A stretch of DNA of 64,000 nucleotides from positions 3,968,002 through 4,032,001 of the forward strand of contig QCXZ01000138.1 in NCBI GenBank assembly GCA_025024175.1. The letters run 5' to 3'. This DNA comes from Rhyzopertha dominica (taxonomy: Eukaryota; Arthropoda; Insecta; Coleoptera; Bostrichidae). Position numbers and translations under genes: made by a program. The notes under the pieces were generated by a model. It saw only the letters and a program-made list of their open reading frames with translations, was not told the origin of the DNA and did not search any database. Shown piece by piece: positions 1-12,689 of the stretch (position 1 is its first letter; each line of letters begins with the position of its first letter).

Positions 1-2273
1 TGGCTCATACAACGTAGTTCCGTTGATAAAAGAAATAAGTTTTTAATAAAAATTATATCAAATAAAGTTGTGTAAAATTTTTAAAGAGAATTCTATATAC
101 AGTTTTGCATTCTAGAAATCTCCGTCAAAATTAAATGCTATCATGTTATGTTCTTATACCTGTTTTTTCCTCAAAATATTGACATTTGCAGTGCGCCAGA
201 AAAAGTAGAAATAATGAGATTTTCTCCCTCCGATCATGCATTCAATTTAGAAATATATACTGCCAGTCCTAAGCCTAGTAAAATTACTAATTAATATTGA
301 TTTATTTTCTCAAAAACTGTCGGTAACCTCCACAAAGTATTAAATAGTTAATATCAAATCAGCGGTTAGATATAATCCTTGACAAGCCTAAATAAAATCG
401 GATGGTATTTACCCAAATTCTGTATTGGATGTCCAAACAACATTATATAGTTCTGTTAGAAAAAAAAAGCAAGTATCTATGTATCTAATACTGCGAAATT
501 GGAACTCTCGCATTAGACAAGTATTTAAATAAAAGTTAAATTATTTTAAATGGCAAATAAAGAGAAATTAATACTCAATCTAAGAGAGAAAATCCATTTA
601 CTTACTATTTTGCTTTCCACATATTAAGCTTTAATAATCAAAATGTTAAAAAAAAATATTGGTAAAATGTGCAAAATAAAGAGTTCAATGATTAAGGCAG
701 TACCTATGCAACAGATACTGTGGTCCGATGTCTCCAAATTCAACTAAATCTATTTAATAACATTCGTTTTCGATATATAGGACGGTGGAAGTCATATACG
801 ATATTTAATTTTATTTGATATTTCAGACAACACATTTGTGTGCTACTGTTGAGGAAGCTCCTAGTGAGTTTTACATCATTCTCTGCACGGCCATTGAATG
901 TTCGTGCCCAAAGGTAATGTACTAAAAAGTAATTTGCACGAATGGTTTAGAAGTATATTAAACCAATTAGCCAAGTTTAGGATGACTAGCTTCATATGTT
1001 AATGATAGTTCTTAGCAGATAAAAGTTTCTCGTTTTTTTCTCGTAATTACTTCATGCAAACATTTTTATCAAATTTCAAGTTTATGTGCGTAATTTTTTT
1101 ATTCGCTGACAATTAGATAAACCTCATGCTTGCAGAGTGATATGAAAGCTTTAAATAAGTGATGTGAAAACAACAAGTTACTACTAGATTTAGTGAATTG
1201 TATCAAAGGTCTATGGATTCGTTTAGACAAAAACATATCAACATTTTTCTTGAGTTAACAATGGGTATGTTCTTCGCCTATATTTTAGGAATGAAAACTT
1301 GTTATTACTGTCATATCACGTTTTGCAAGAAGCGTATTCAAGTATTTACTAGGTATAAAAAGAATGCTTCTCTACTGCAACTCACGAATTTAGAAAAATT
1401 ATCGGTGATGTTTATTTACAGTATTAATCATTTATCTTTCTGCTTCTTGTTATATATTATCTATGGTTATACACTCCACTAAATAATCACTGTAATTGCT
1501 ATACTGCGTTAAAAATAAATTATTCTCTTTATTACTATTATAGGGATGTTAAATAATCTAAAATTTCAAGATTTATCAAATCGAGAGACCATAACTCCAA
1601 GTTATCGAGTTATGTGTCAAACTGAACATCCAATATCTACTCATACAATGAGACCGATTTCTAAGCCAAGATAAATTCTACCTCCACGGTGTTTAAAATC
1701 GAACAATGCGATTATCTCGTGGTACCTGCTCTTTCAATACGGCTGTGGGCCCATTTGGCAGATGTTACGGTCAGGTAGGGCCATTTTTTTTCAAAGTTAA
1801 ATCTGCCGTGATATTCTACGAGTACAAGAATGTTGCAAGCTGGTCGGGCCTGTTTCGTTGGCCACAAAGGCGACAAAGAATGTGTGCTCTATAAATATAT
1901 TTCAGAGCGTGAAGTTTTTAAGAAATATGAACTTAACCTCCTGACACTTGGCCGGAGCAGAGTCACGAACTGCATGGCGAGAAACGGCCCGTGGGTAGCT
2001 GACTCGACTAGTAGTTGTTTTAAGTTTAGCCCACTCGATTGTGTCGACACAAAAGCTGCATTTCGCATAAAAATTGTTGTGGTTTTTCTCACGCAAATGT
2101 AATTACCATTTGTGGTAAGAAACTTCTGCAATGCGAAGTATAGTTGAAAGAAAAGATATATGAAATTGGTATTCCATATTCCATCCCTTCATAGCAGGCC
2201 CAGTGTCCAGACCAGGTGGATCAAAAGACGATTAACAACACTAGTTTATCGTATGCCAAATTGTTCAAATATA
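1..2273. other. Intergenic, no recognisable gene
   Basis: This is AT-rich sequence without a codon pattern I can assign. The longest frame (about 1198-1482, plus) opens on a TTG, is low-complexity and resembles no family. Positions 1700-2000 are somewhat richer in G+C but have stops in the meaningful frames and no splice-flanked coding signal. Confidence 0.5.
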
Positions 2274-3711
2274 CAGGGTGATTCATTGAGAATGGGCAAT
2301 CTCTGAACTGGAGATACTATACACCAAAATATGGTGATTGAGCTTAACATGCCTTATGCAAATGTTGCAGGTTTACGAGATACAGGGCGTTCTCAATAAT
2401 TTTGTGATTTTAAGCAGTATCGTCTGGAAAATTGGCAACTTTATGTTTTTTGGCAAGAGGATTACGAATTTAATGCTAAATTTAGCACTATGTATACAGG
2501 GTGTTAGTTACACCCTGTTACTTAAGTAAATTACAACATATCTTTTTTGCCTAACGAGTTATGACTAAAATGACTAGAACATCTAAAAGGCAGTTCCGTT
2601 TTCAATAAAAAAGGCACTCTTGTTTATTTCATGTAACTATATCGGTTTTTGAATTATTTGCATTTCAAACATGCAGTGTAAAGACTCCTAAGCCACCGTT
2701 ATTACTTTGACTTTTTTTTTCAAGTCGGCTTGTGTCAGCTCTTATCAATTTTTTGTGTAAAGAAATATTTAACAATATTACTGTCACTAAGTAAGAGTAT
2801 TTATTGTATTTTTCTAATTTACTTAGTATTATTTGTAGTAAAAATTCTAAAATAAGAAAATGCCACGACATAATGAATTTTCTAACAGTAAAATGTATGA
2901 TATTATTTGTGTTTTTGCTCAGTCAAATTATAGTGGACTCGGTGCAGCCAGAAGGTATTTAGAATTATACCCAAATCGAAGACAACCTAATCACAAACTG
3001 TTCAGACATATTTACATCCGCCTAGGCGAAACAGGGTGTTTTCGTCCTAAAAGCTTAAATGGTGCTAGAAAAACTATCAACGTCCATGATGAAGACAAGG
3101 TTTTAGTTCGTATTTCGGAAAATCCAGATATCAGTACTCGTCGGTTAAGTGCGGCAACAGGAATAAGCCAATCGTCTATCTGGAGAATTTTAAAGAAAGA
3201 TAATCTACATCCATATCACTTTACTCCTGTCCAAAATTTGTTACCTCAAGATTTACCAGTTCGCCTACAGTTTGCTCATTTTATCCTAGGAAAAAAACCG
3301 AAAACCAGGATTTTCTTAACAACCTCCTTTTCTCCGTTGAGGCGACATTTACTAGGCGAGGTGCCTTTAATTAGAAAAATAATCATTTGGGGTACTCCTA
3401 AAATCCACATGCTCTAAAGAAACATTTTCAGCATGAATTCAAGGTAAATATTTGGTGTGGTGTGATATCTGGTTTTTTTATAGGTCCTTTTGAACTTCCT
3501 CCTAATCCGAACAGGCCCCTCTATTTTAACTTCCTTGTACAAAACTTAAACACTCACTTTTCAAAAAAAAGAAAGTTGCCAATTTTCCAGACGATACTGC
3601 TTAAAATCACAAAATTATTGAGAAATTTCAAATTGAATTAAAACTGAATACCATATTTTGGTGTGTAGTAACTCTAGTTCAGACATTGCCCATCCTTAAT
3701 GAATCACCCTG
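2274..3711 (+). mobile_element. Tc1/mariner-like element with long terminal inverted repeats, internally deleted
   Basis: The element starts CAGGGTGATTCATT and ends AATGAATCACCCTG, with a TA on each side (2272-2273 and 3712-3713), the expected Tc1/mariner target duplication. The inverted similarity is much longer than the ~30 bp usual for mariner. About 2274-2455 matches the complement of about 3568-3711, including the stretch around TTTTAAGCAGTATCGTCTGG. Between the arms lies the N-terminal part of a transposase and only a remnant of the catalytic domain, so the copy cannot mobilise itself. A small extra palindrome (GGGTGTTAGTTACACCC, about 2498-2514) sits in the left arm. Confidence 0.85.
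2860..3417 (+). pseudogene. Truncated mariner-like transposase (N-terminal helix-turn-helix half)
   Basis: A 186-codon frame opens with ATG. It carries the DUF4817-type N-terminal region (residues about 10-50) and then a helix-turn-helix-like stretch reading ISENPDISTRRLSAATGIS (about 85-105). Next comes SSIWRILKKDNLHPYHFTPVQ, split here for length, which leads into the catalytic core in this family. The core is missing: the WTDE-type first aspartate and the QQDG second aspartate are absent. A fragment reading VNIWCGVISGFFIGPF continues in another frame just after 3417. The layout parallels the better-preserved copy at 43685-44742. It is a dead transposase. Confidence 0.8.
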
Positions 3712-3713
3712 TA

Positions 3714-4988
3714 TAAGTATTTTTTTAATCAGCTCTGGTTTTTAAGTTTCAAATATTTACGTTCGAAACAGGAAAACACTACTAAAAAGAAATTACTAAG
3801 AATTGAATTAATCATTCAGTTCTAAAAACCTTCACTTTAATGCTCTTATCTTATGCGAAGATATAGGAAAATGTTGTATCGGGGATCAGCAATAGTCAGA
3901 CATCAGACCTGTATTCGCTATTCCATAATGTGTAAATTTTGATCCATACGTTTACCCTGCTCCTCGCTCGTATTTCCCAGACTTTCCGGAATCCTGTGCA
4001 AGTAACTATAAAGAAAGTAAAGTTTTATACTTATATTGCACCCCAATTTTTTTAATTGCAGAACGAGGTCGGCTGCAGTTTTAATATACTACACCAAGAG
4101 ACGGAAGCTGTCCAAGCACATTCACAGAATTTCTAAATTCGGCTATCTAATTTGGGGCCCTCTAAAGTGCCGGCTTTAAGCTTTTCTATAGAGAGCTGAG
4201 GAAATTTTTGGCAAATGCAGGAAAGTTTTATATGTAATGAAGGCAGGATAATTTTTTTCTCGAGCTACAAATGAATTTTGAATTATATTTTGCTTCGCAG
4301 ACGTATTTTTCTTAAGGGTCAGTTTTTTTCTACCTAATGCTCTTTTTACCTCTACTGTCACAAAGACATACAAAACAGGGAAACTTGGTGTAACCACTTC
4401 GTTCGTCATTAAATCAACACAAATTTGCCACTTGTGCTTACTGAACTTTATTCAACACTTTTAATTTTGTGCTGTGGGTAATTGGTACCCCAGCATATTA
4501 ATTTCCATTATATAAGAGAGGCTACGTTTTGATTTGAAAATGAATAAATATCAGTAGAATATAACTTGATTCATATAGCTTTTAATATTTGAACAAAAAG
4601 CCATATTGTCTTCTTCGAAAAAATAACATCGTAATTCTTTTTCTCTTTCACGATAAAAAGTAACTTTAGTACCTGGAGAAAGACAATTTTTATGAAGCTT
4701 TTTTAGAAAGATTCAATCTCTTACAAGCTAGATGTTTTTGGGTGCTGCATCAGATAAATGTTGCACTGGACGCTGAACAGTATAGTACCTACTTCGATAC
4801 TGCAATATACCTCTTTTTATGGTTTTTATGTTGACACTACAAAAATAACAGTCATCGAGATGGCTTGGTGGTTCTCGCCAAATGGTTGAAGTACCTTTTT
4901 AGCACCTTTCGCTAATCTTAAATATCCAACACACAATTTACTAACATAATTATCAGGTGCCCATTTTTTTTCAAGTACATCCCAAAAT
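3714..4988. other. Intergenic, no recognisable gene
   Basis: The sequence is AT-rich. The only open frame of note (4176-4409, minus) is short and matches nothing I recognise. I see no splice-flanked exon, RNA gene or transposon end. Confidence 0.5.
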
Positions 4989-5095
4989 CAGGGTTGGCAT
5001 GATTAAAACAAAATGTTTAAAACAGAATGTTATAAACTTGTTTAAAACAACGCTTCTGTTTAAAACAAATGTTTTAAACAGTGTTTTTTTGACGA
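4989..5095 (+). repeat. hAT-like terminus with TGTTTTAAACA subterminal repeats
   Basis: The block begins CAGGGTTGGCATGATT, which resembles the CAGGG-type termini of hAT transposons. It is followed by five or more copies of the near-palindrome TGTTTTAAACA or its half-sites, GTTTAAAACA in either orientation. Clustered short subterminal repeats are typical of hAT transposase binding regions. No matching opposite end (CCAACCCTG) or 8-bp duplication was found nearby, so this is probably a solo or truncated end. Related blocks occur at about 9294-9390 and 10170-10260. Confidence 0.45.
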
Positions 5096-6659
5096 CTATT
5101 GTGTGTGATTTATCAATTATTACTATTAGGCTCGTTTACCCTCTACAATTAGATAGACAAGATTACATATCTATATATTGTCACCCCATAATTGCATTAA
5201 AAATTAAGTAAATACGTAAATGATTTTCCAAACTTAAAAAAAGAAGAAATATATATGCAGTGTTTTGTTCGACTTTTAATTGATACAACAACAGTTATAG
5301 AAATGAATTATAAACTTTAACATTTTTTCATAGCTGTAATTTACAAACATTTTAACACAACAAACAAAAATCTTTATTAAAATTTGTATTTCTGGTTCAA
5401 TACAACAAAACAATAAATAAGACGTTCATACTTAGAAGTGAAAGGCGATTATGCGGAAAAGTAAAATACATTGGAAGGAAACCAAAACTACAAATGAAAG
5501 ACTTTTCTGACCAATACTTTTTTTAGTGACCACTTTACTATCCAGTCTCAAGTAATAAGTTTAAGTTTGCACTGTCCTTCCAGGTCGTCTATAAGGCGAA
5601 CTACTCGTTTATTAATTTAAATTCCTTCGGCTAGCGATAAAAGGTAATTTATGAAAAGAAAACACAAACATAAATTACACGGGGGTGAAGAGGGCTAAAT
5701 GCGCCGGAATTCTCACCGGAGCTCCCAGGGGAAGAAAAACACACACGCTATCTGCAAGCCGGTTGACGTCCTGCCTTCATAATGCGGCTCCCACGACTCG
5801 TTACTGCGCGCAGTGAATATCAAAAGGGGACGAAGAAATATTAATTACTTAAAAGGCGGGGTTCAAAGGGCTTTCTAAACGATAAGGACGGAACGGTGCC
5901 GCAAACCGAGTTGGAGCTTAATTTTATAAGCTGCGAAATTTTTTAATGAAATTTACGGCCGGTGCGACGTGATCCCGCTAGATTTCCTAAGGAAATAGAG
6001 AAATTAATTTTATAGAATGTGACACCACACCCCTTTATAATAAGGATAGACCAAATTATCAGAAATTAATTATTTTTTTATAAAACTATATTGGCTGAAT
6101 TTAATTTTACTTTATAGTACATAGCCTCATCCCGTTTTTTGCTTCTGAAGTGATTTCTTTCATTTAAATCAAGGTATAGCTAGATAAAAATGAGTAAAGA
6201 CCGACCTGAAATATACTGCCCAGATGTTTAAAATAGATTTGAACGATATCTGTGAATATAGGCAGTACTAAATTTTAACATAAATACCAATTATCTATTT
6301 GAACAGATTTAGCTGCAACCTACTTTAAATTATGGGCTTTAATTCCTGAAATTGTACCGGCAAAATTTTCCTAAAATATGTATCTGTGAACCTAATTAAT
6401 CTCTTTTAACCCCTTCTTGTGCTGTGTCAAATTTAGAAACAATCATTTTCTTCTCGGGTGTCAACCGATCGTGTTCTTGTATTTTTCCGTGTTTTTCGTT
6501 TGTTGCCTGTTATTATTTGTATAATTTTTCAACAAAACAGTTTCTTTCAAGACTATACATTTTATTTCCTCTACGCAAGGAATATACAATAAATTTTGGG
6601 AAAACACTACAAACTGAAATATTATTATAGCATTTACTTATTATAGATCACGGAATGGG
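5096..6659. other. Intergenic; G+C-richer patch at about 5685-5990
   Basis: No gene is recognisable. About 5685-5990 is clearly richer in G+C and CpG than the surroundings, with long purine runs. It could be a regulatory or conserved non-coding block, but I see no promoter motif or open frame that would settle this. Confidence 0.4.
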
Positions 6660-6674
6660 GTGGATGTTTCCCAC

Positions 6675-6896
6675 CCTCAAGAAGGTGAAGTCAAAGTAGA
6701 GGTTGTTGAAGAAATCGAAACGGCGGAAGATGTTTTTGACAATAATGTTGAAAATGATGTACCCGAAGAGGTAAAGCTCGTTAAAAGGAATTATAATCAT
6801 TTACCACCTGAAGCTAAACAAATAGTTTTGCAGAGGGAGAAAATGGGGCCATCGCAAGAACCAGTAGAATCGCCAAAATTTCACAATCAATTGTGA
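6675..6896 (+). other. Short acidic open frame, origin unknown
   Basis: A frame of about 75 codons is strongly acidic at its start (repeated Glu/Val/Asp) and then carries a basic stretch, KLVKRNYNHLPPEAKQIVLQ. The composition looks coding rather than random, but I recognise no family. The sequence after its stop (to about 7160) has peptide-like stretches in shifted frames, and two N bases fall at 7010 and 7028. It may be the start of a decayed mobile-element protein. Confidence 0.25.
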
Positions 6897-7529
6897 GAAA
6901 TAGGTATGGCTGTAAATGGAATTCAGGACAGGAAAGTGTGAAAAGACCTTTGTTCGTTGAGGGTTTTCAAAGATGATCACGCAAATTTAATACGACGTAT
7001 GATTTATGNGGCATATATAAATACTTTNGATTAACAATTGAAGAATTGCACGAGGAAAAACATTCCTCCTTAATCCCTATATTATCTATTGGTGAAAACC
7101 GCATGAAAATCCCTTCAGTAATTTTTGAGTTTATCGCAAACAGACAAACAGACAAGGTGGAAAACTTTGTTTGATAATATGTAGTGATAATTTTTGTAAT
7201 TTTTATTAACAAAAATCAAGTTGCGCAATAGGTTCAGGTATAGAAGAGTTAGGTAGGTTTCTAAATCATATGAATAGTGAAAATACTGAAATGTTTTCCA
7301 TAGAATTGGAAGGCACGGTATTTTCCTAACATGAAATAAATTAAAGTTGAGTTCGCCATTTGTACAAGACCTTTCGGAAAAATTAAAGTGAATACTAAGA
7401 AAGCATGTTATTTTAGTTGCGGATAGTACATATAATAATTCAGATAAAATTTTATGTTCTACTAATTATAAACTACATTTAGGAAGGGAACATGTCTACA
7501 AAAGTTTACAAAATTCTTGCTACAAGTGT

Positions 7530-7755
7530 TGCATACGTCAAACTAACAGAAAAGTAGGTATGCGTTGGGTTGCAACAGATAGAAAAATCTTCGGTAGCTG
7601 AACACTCATATTTAACTAAACACATGATTGAATTCGTTGAAATGGTATTTGTTCTTGGTGAATATCATAGAAATGGTTTATTGAAGTCTATAGATGAAGT
7701 TATAGATGTTTTTCAATATGCGCTCAGAAAATTAGTCAAATTTCAGAACAATTAG
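7530..7755 (+). pseudogene. Possible GIY-YIG-type C-terminal fragment of a retroelement
   Basis: The translation at about 7580-7660 reads KSSVAEHSYLTKHMIEF. This resembles the conserved xSxxAEHxxxTxHxIxF segment that follows the GIY-YIG nuclease core in Penelope-like elements and related proteins. The GIY-YIG signature itself is not visible upstream, where stops interrupt the frame. I infer a decayed fragment; a chance resemblance is possible. Confidence 0.3.
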
Positions 7756-9293
7756 CGAAATGTTAAACCTCTAACTTGCGATATAAAAAGATACCACTAA
7801 ATAGTCACAAACACTTCGGTACGAACTTGCAACCAAAAACGTATGTTGTGTTGTATCAATTTTTTGTTGTAAATACACTGAAAACAGGACACCACAATTT
7901 TATGTACTACATATATCTATGTATTACTTATCACTTTTATCTGTTTTCCAAGGTAAAGCATTCTAAAATAATAAAATATGAACAGTAAGGGGAAAAATAG
8001 ATCGATTTTCGAAAAGGGAATTAATTCCTCTTATAAAATTCTTCCTCTTTTCAAATAATAAAGTATAATAGATGAGATTCGTTTGGGGCTGACAACAAAA
8101 AGTTTACTGTGTTTCGGAACTGAATCATTAAACATTAATTAATAATACTAATGATACTTTCAAGAGCTGACGCAGAACAAAAAAATTCTTAAAGATGAAA
8201 ATGAATTAAGTTTGCAAATTCTTCAAAAATACTTAGGAACCTTTCGGAATTCTCTAGTTTCAAGAATTCAAAGCGATTTGGTATTCTGAAACGTAAATCC
8301 TCGGACTCTTTATATTTGATTGGTTGACATAAAAACCCAAATATTCAAGGTTGGTAGATAATAATTAATACACATACTCGTATTGTTTTACCTGCATAGT
8401 AGCAAATCCTTCGAATTCTCGTATTCCAACCAAATTAACTTTTTAGTGACACAGTAATATTTTACAGCTTTGGGAAAATAAGTTTCTGTCACAGGTTTGA
8501 GAAATATTTAGTTCTGTAAGGTCACTAGACAGTAAATTCTTCCCATTTTTTGGTAGTGCAAAATAGTGAAAATAGAAATGGTATTTATAGTAGACATCAA
8601 ATCGGATTTTAAAATAAATTAGTATGCTTTGAAGTATTAATTTTTAATACATACAGCATGCGAGAATGCAGTAATAATAAAACGAATAGCTATAAGCTAT
8701 AATACAAAAGACAACTATGCGCGGAACTGACTTTTATGCAAGAGTCGTCCTACAAAACCATCTAGAATAATACAATTCAACAATATGTCACTTCACGAAT
8801 TGGTATAAAAGCCACTCTCAGCCGCTGTAATTTTATTCCCTTCCTGCCAGCGCCCCATATATCNCAATATACCGAGNATTTCGTATTTTACTCTGTAACG
8901 TTCCCAACGTGACGCTTTGGGCACAGTCTAATCAAATTTTCGGTCGTTCCATGAATCATAGCCCGAAACACATTAGAGCCGCAATGATGCTAATGGTGAC
9001 ATAATTATTCAATTAGATCTTAACTTATGGTATGCAGTGATCTATTTTTAAAGATTACCATTTGCTTTTAAGGGGTAACGGGATATTGTCAGCGATGGAA
9101 AGGTTATTGAGGTCAACAATGACGAATACATTGAGATAATAAGTAAATTACAATCAGGAAGCCAATTATTAAAAAAAGTAACGTTTTACGTTGAATTGTA
9201 TTGTAGATCCAATATTAGCCATTTTCGTCTCTAAAAATATTCCTAGAGAATTTCTTTTTTTTCAGATTATATTATATTTGGACTACCAAAAAG
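7756..9293. other. Intergenic, no recognisable gene
   Basis: This is AT-rich DNA with short random frames only and N bases at 8864 and 8877. No exon, RNA gene or repeat with clear boundaries was seen. Confidence 0.5.
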
Positions 9294-10272
9294 CAGGGTT
9301 GTTATGTTTAAAACTCAAGCTCCCGTTTCAAACAGATTTGTTTTCAACTGTTTTAAACATGTTTTTTATACATGTTTTAAACAGTAGATTAAGGCCGGAA
9401 TCCTGAAAAGAGGGAAAAGAAAGAGAACCACAATTATTTTACAAAACAGGACCACTCCATAATTAATGCATCGATATCTTTGAAAATTGTCATATTCGAA
9501 AGCTCGCGATCGACATTTTCACCATATTTTTTATGTGAAAACTAAGCGGTACAATAACCAAAATTCGTAAAAGTGTAAGCTAAAGATAATCTGAAAGGTA
9601 GACCTTGCTATTAGCAATTATTTTAGCAAAAAATATTAGGTATATTGGTTTGAAAAATACCTTAGGCTCTAGTTGAATCTTTTATCTTTCAGATAAGCAT
9701 TCATTTATCTCTAAATATTCAATAGTTTTTAGGTGGCGTTCTTTTGTAAAAATAGGTTGTTCTTTTTCTATCCTTAGTTCGAATACATCTTTCGCTCTCT
9801 CCGGGATCCCAACCTTAAATCCTTCAGTTTAAATATACATAACCTATGAACTAGGTATGCAATGCACGCACAAATTAAAACCTTTTTATAGATTAAACAA
9901 ATTGCATATAGCGAACAAAAATCCATTATATTTGGCAACCGGCACAACACAACACTACAACTTGGCAACTTAAAATGGTCCACATACAAGTATAATTAGT
10001 AAAGTAAAAGCTAAAAAGTAACAAAAAAAATAGATCATCTAAGCACCTAGGTCCTCATCTACTGCTTCATCATCGGCTTCTTTATATTCCAAAGTTTCAG
10101 TCGTCTGCTGTTTCAAAATGGTCTACCGCTACACAGGGACATCACTTATCGATTGTTTTATGGTTTTGTCTCAATTTTAAAACATGTTGAAAATATGTTT
10201 TAAACATTTTTATTTTGCATTCTGTTTTTAAGTGTTTTAAACAGTTTTCGACAAGTAAAACACCATGTTCGT
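9294..10272. mobile_element. Candidate non-autonomous hAT-like element
   Basis: The left end reads CAGGGTTGTTATGTTTAAAAC and is followed by several TGTTTTAAACA subterminal repeats (to about 9385). The same motif recurs in a dense block at about 10170-10250 in the opposite sense, as expected near the right end. The exact right terminus (CAACCCTG) is not preserved and no 8-bp target duplication was found, so the right boundary is a guess. No transposase is visible inside; the frame at 9774-9989 (minus) is not recognisable. The left end is related to the terminus at 4989. Confidence 0.4.
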
Positions 10273-11490
10273 TTTTTCTAAAAAAAAAGTAACTTTGTTG
10301 TTAAAGCAGGCTTTTTCATTCTCGTACTTGAAAAATTAATATGTAATCTCATTCCTAGAAATTTCAGATTATTTTAACTGGTTGCAATATTACTTTACAT
10401 TAGTGAAAGAATTGGTGGCATCAGTTAGGTCAAATCAGGCTATATACTGAGGTTAGGGTTCGTGTCTCTGATGTTCCTCCCAATATTTTGAAAACCGCTG
10501 TTGGGTTACTTGTTTACAAGCTAAATTTCCAGAAACATTTATTGTTGTGAACCGTCATAAATAGGTAATATGCAAACAAACTGACGACTGCCTTTTTAGA
10601 TGTCTAGACCTTCCAATAATATTTTCCGAGGGATAAACAACTCTTTCCTTATCCCTAACTTATTCATTCATTCGATCATTAAAATTCAGTGGTAGCAACT
10701 ACGTGTTAGTAACGTATTTCTTGGAATGTTATAAGAATGTTTTTTTTTTGTATTAGTTGTCTAGTCATCAATTAACACCAGATTATGAAAGATACATAAA
10801 CTGCAATACAATTTTAGGTATTCAACAAATTTTCCTGTCGAAAAAGTTGTTGAGAATGTAGTCCATAGTACTTGCTATATGAAATATTCAAAGCAACACT
10901 TTGTGTCCAGCCGAAGTAGGTGTATGTACACTGTTGAGAAAGCCCGTTGGAAATATAAGGAATTATGAATATGTATGTCAAAATATATAGAAGTACTGTG
11001 GAGGTATGTACTACATAGAACTACAAGGGAAATTTCAGCACATTCGTTTTGCGTTCAATAACCAACGATTCTTCTCAGCATGCATGACTTCATCATGTAG
11101 GTCAAAGAGTAACAGCGTGTAATAACAGGGTACAGAGTAGTGTAGACAAACTTTTTGTTTTGCACGCTAGCATCTGTTTGGTGTTTGTGCGCGTATTTAG
11201 TAGCAAGCAATGCTTTAAAAGTTTTAGCCTGTTAAATAATTTAGTCATTTCCCGGTAGCAGTATCCCCAACTTGAAAATCAAATATTTACAAATTTGTTA
11301 GTTTCGACACAGCGCTTTGCAAGCTTTGGTAAAGAGGCGTTTTCCCATTTGCCGTTTCGAGTGTAAATTATAATGTTATATGTAATACAACTATATTTAT
11401 ACAATCATCTCCTATCTTTTTCTTTACTTATTGAAGGTTAAAATTTGCATAAAGGCCATTTTTAATCATAAATTATATACTAATCTGGCA
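10273..11490. other. Intergenic, no recognisable gene
   Basis: No coding exon, RNA gene or bounded repeat could be identified in this AT-rich stretch. Confidence 0.5.
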
Positions 11491-11900
11491 CGACCACCAT
11501 GAAGCTACCCCTGTAATAATGCAAAAATAGTTGTTACATGTTAAAAGTACAGGCATCTTATTAAAACACAAACACTATCAGTCAAGCAGGAAAAAATTCA
11601 GAGCCGATCACCACTTAATATTTTTAAAATTCACAAACAGTAGAGGAATAGTTGTTACAGGTTAAAAGTTTGGATGTTGGGTATCTCATAAAAGCATAAA
11701 CAAGATATCAATCGGGCAAGGAATAATTCAGTGTACCCACATACAAACTTTTAATCTGTAACAATGATTCATATTCCTCTTCTTTCTGCGAAAATTTGAA
11801 ATCTTAAGGAGGTAGTTTCATGGTGATCGACTCTGAATTTCTTCGTGGCTGATTGACATGTTTTATAAGATGCAAACTTCTAACCTGGAATAAGTATTTC
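11491..11900. repeat. Cluster of direct and inverted ~100-bp repeat units
   Basis: Unit A (11491-11613) and unit B (about 11639-11740) are diverged direct copies sharing ATAGTTGTTACA(T/G)GTTAAAAGT and a later AATTCAG. An inverted copy occupies about 11744-11900: it contains the reverse complement of the GTTACAGGTTAAAAGTTT block and then the complement of unit A's ends (GGTGATCGACTCTGAATT, CATGTTTTATAAGATGC). The arrangement suggests a small MITE-like repeat that duplicated in tandem and in inverted orientation. Confidence 0.6.
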
Positions 11901-12542
11901 TCTACACCAGTGGTTCTCAACGTGGGCGATTAATTAGTTTTCTGTTTCTGGGGCGATGGTAGTGTTAGTGTAAATTTTTGTTGTACTATTATAGTAACAT
12001 TATTTTAGTTTTGTGCCTATAAAACTTCTTCGTTTATGCCTTAGTAACCCCTAATTTAAACCTTATTCGGAAATTACCATGTAATCTTAAACAATTTAAA
12101 ACGAAAGGGGGGAGGCAAATTTGGAAGTACACGTGATAAAGTGGGCATTTAGACCAAAGACATTGAGAACACTGCTCTACACCATCCGTGAATATGGATA
12201 TGCGGTTTATGATTTTATGAAATGGCCACAAAATGTAAACATGTAGCAACTGTTCCCCTAAAGTCTGTAATTTCGTGAATTAGTTAATTAAATTTTAGTT
12301 TTAAGAGACAATACAAACTGTCGCTCAATAAGACTTTCAGATTTCTTTCTTCTACTAGTCCAAACAGAGTATACCGTCTGTCCCTGAGAACCCTAAGGTG
12401 TAATTTCGTGAAGAATATTAAGGTGACAATGGGAGTTAAAGAACTTGATTTATTTTTTCAGTTTGTAGCAGTAGGAACAAAGATAAAAGAATGTTATTTG
12501 GTGACCACTTCTTACTAATACAAAGGTTGTTTATCTGTTTTT

Positions 12543-12585
12543 AGCGCATTTTTCACCTCATACTCGTATATGATGAAAATGCGCT
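12543..12585. repeat. Short hairpin palindrome
   Basis: AGCGCATTTT at 12543-12552 is exactly complementary to AAAATGCGCT at 12576-12585. The inner CATCATATA-like sequences extend the stem imperfectly. It immediately precedes a dispersed repeat. Confidence 0.6.
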
Positions 12586-12598
12586 ATTTTCCGCACTT

Positions 12599-12682
12599 CT
12601 GTCTGATGTCTATCACATTCGAAAAAGGCTCAACGGATCGGGCTCGTTGGATAGGTATTGGCCTAACGGTAATCAACATGTG
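12599..12682. repeat. Dispersed repeat, copy 1
   Basis: Contains CTGATGTCT(A/G)TCACA, then GGCTCGTTGGATAGGT and AATCAACATGT, shared in the same order with 38897-38983. The two copies differ by scattered substitutions and small indels. The family is unknown; a non-LTR element tail is possible. Confidence 0.6.
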
Positions 12683-12689
12683 CTATGTT

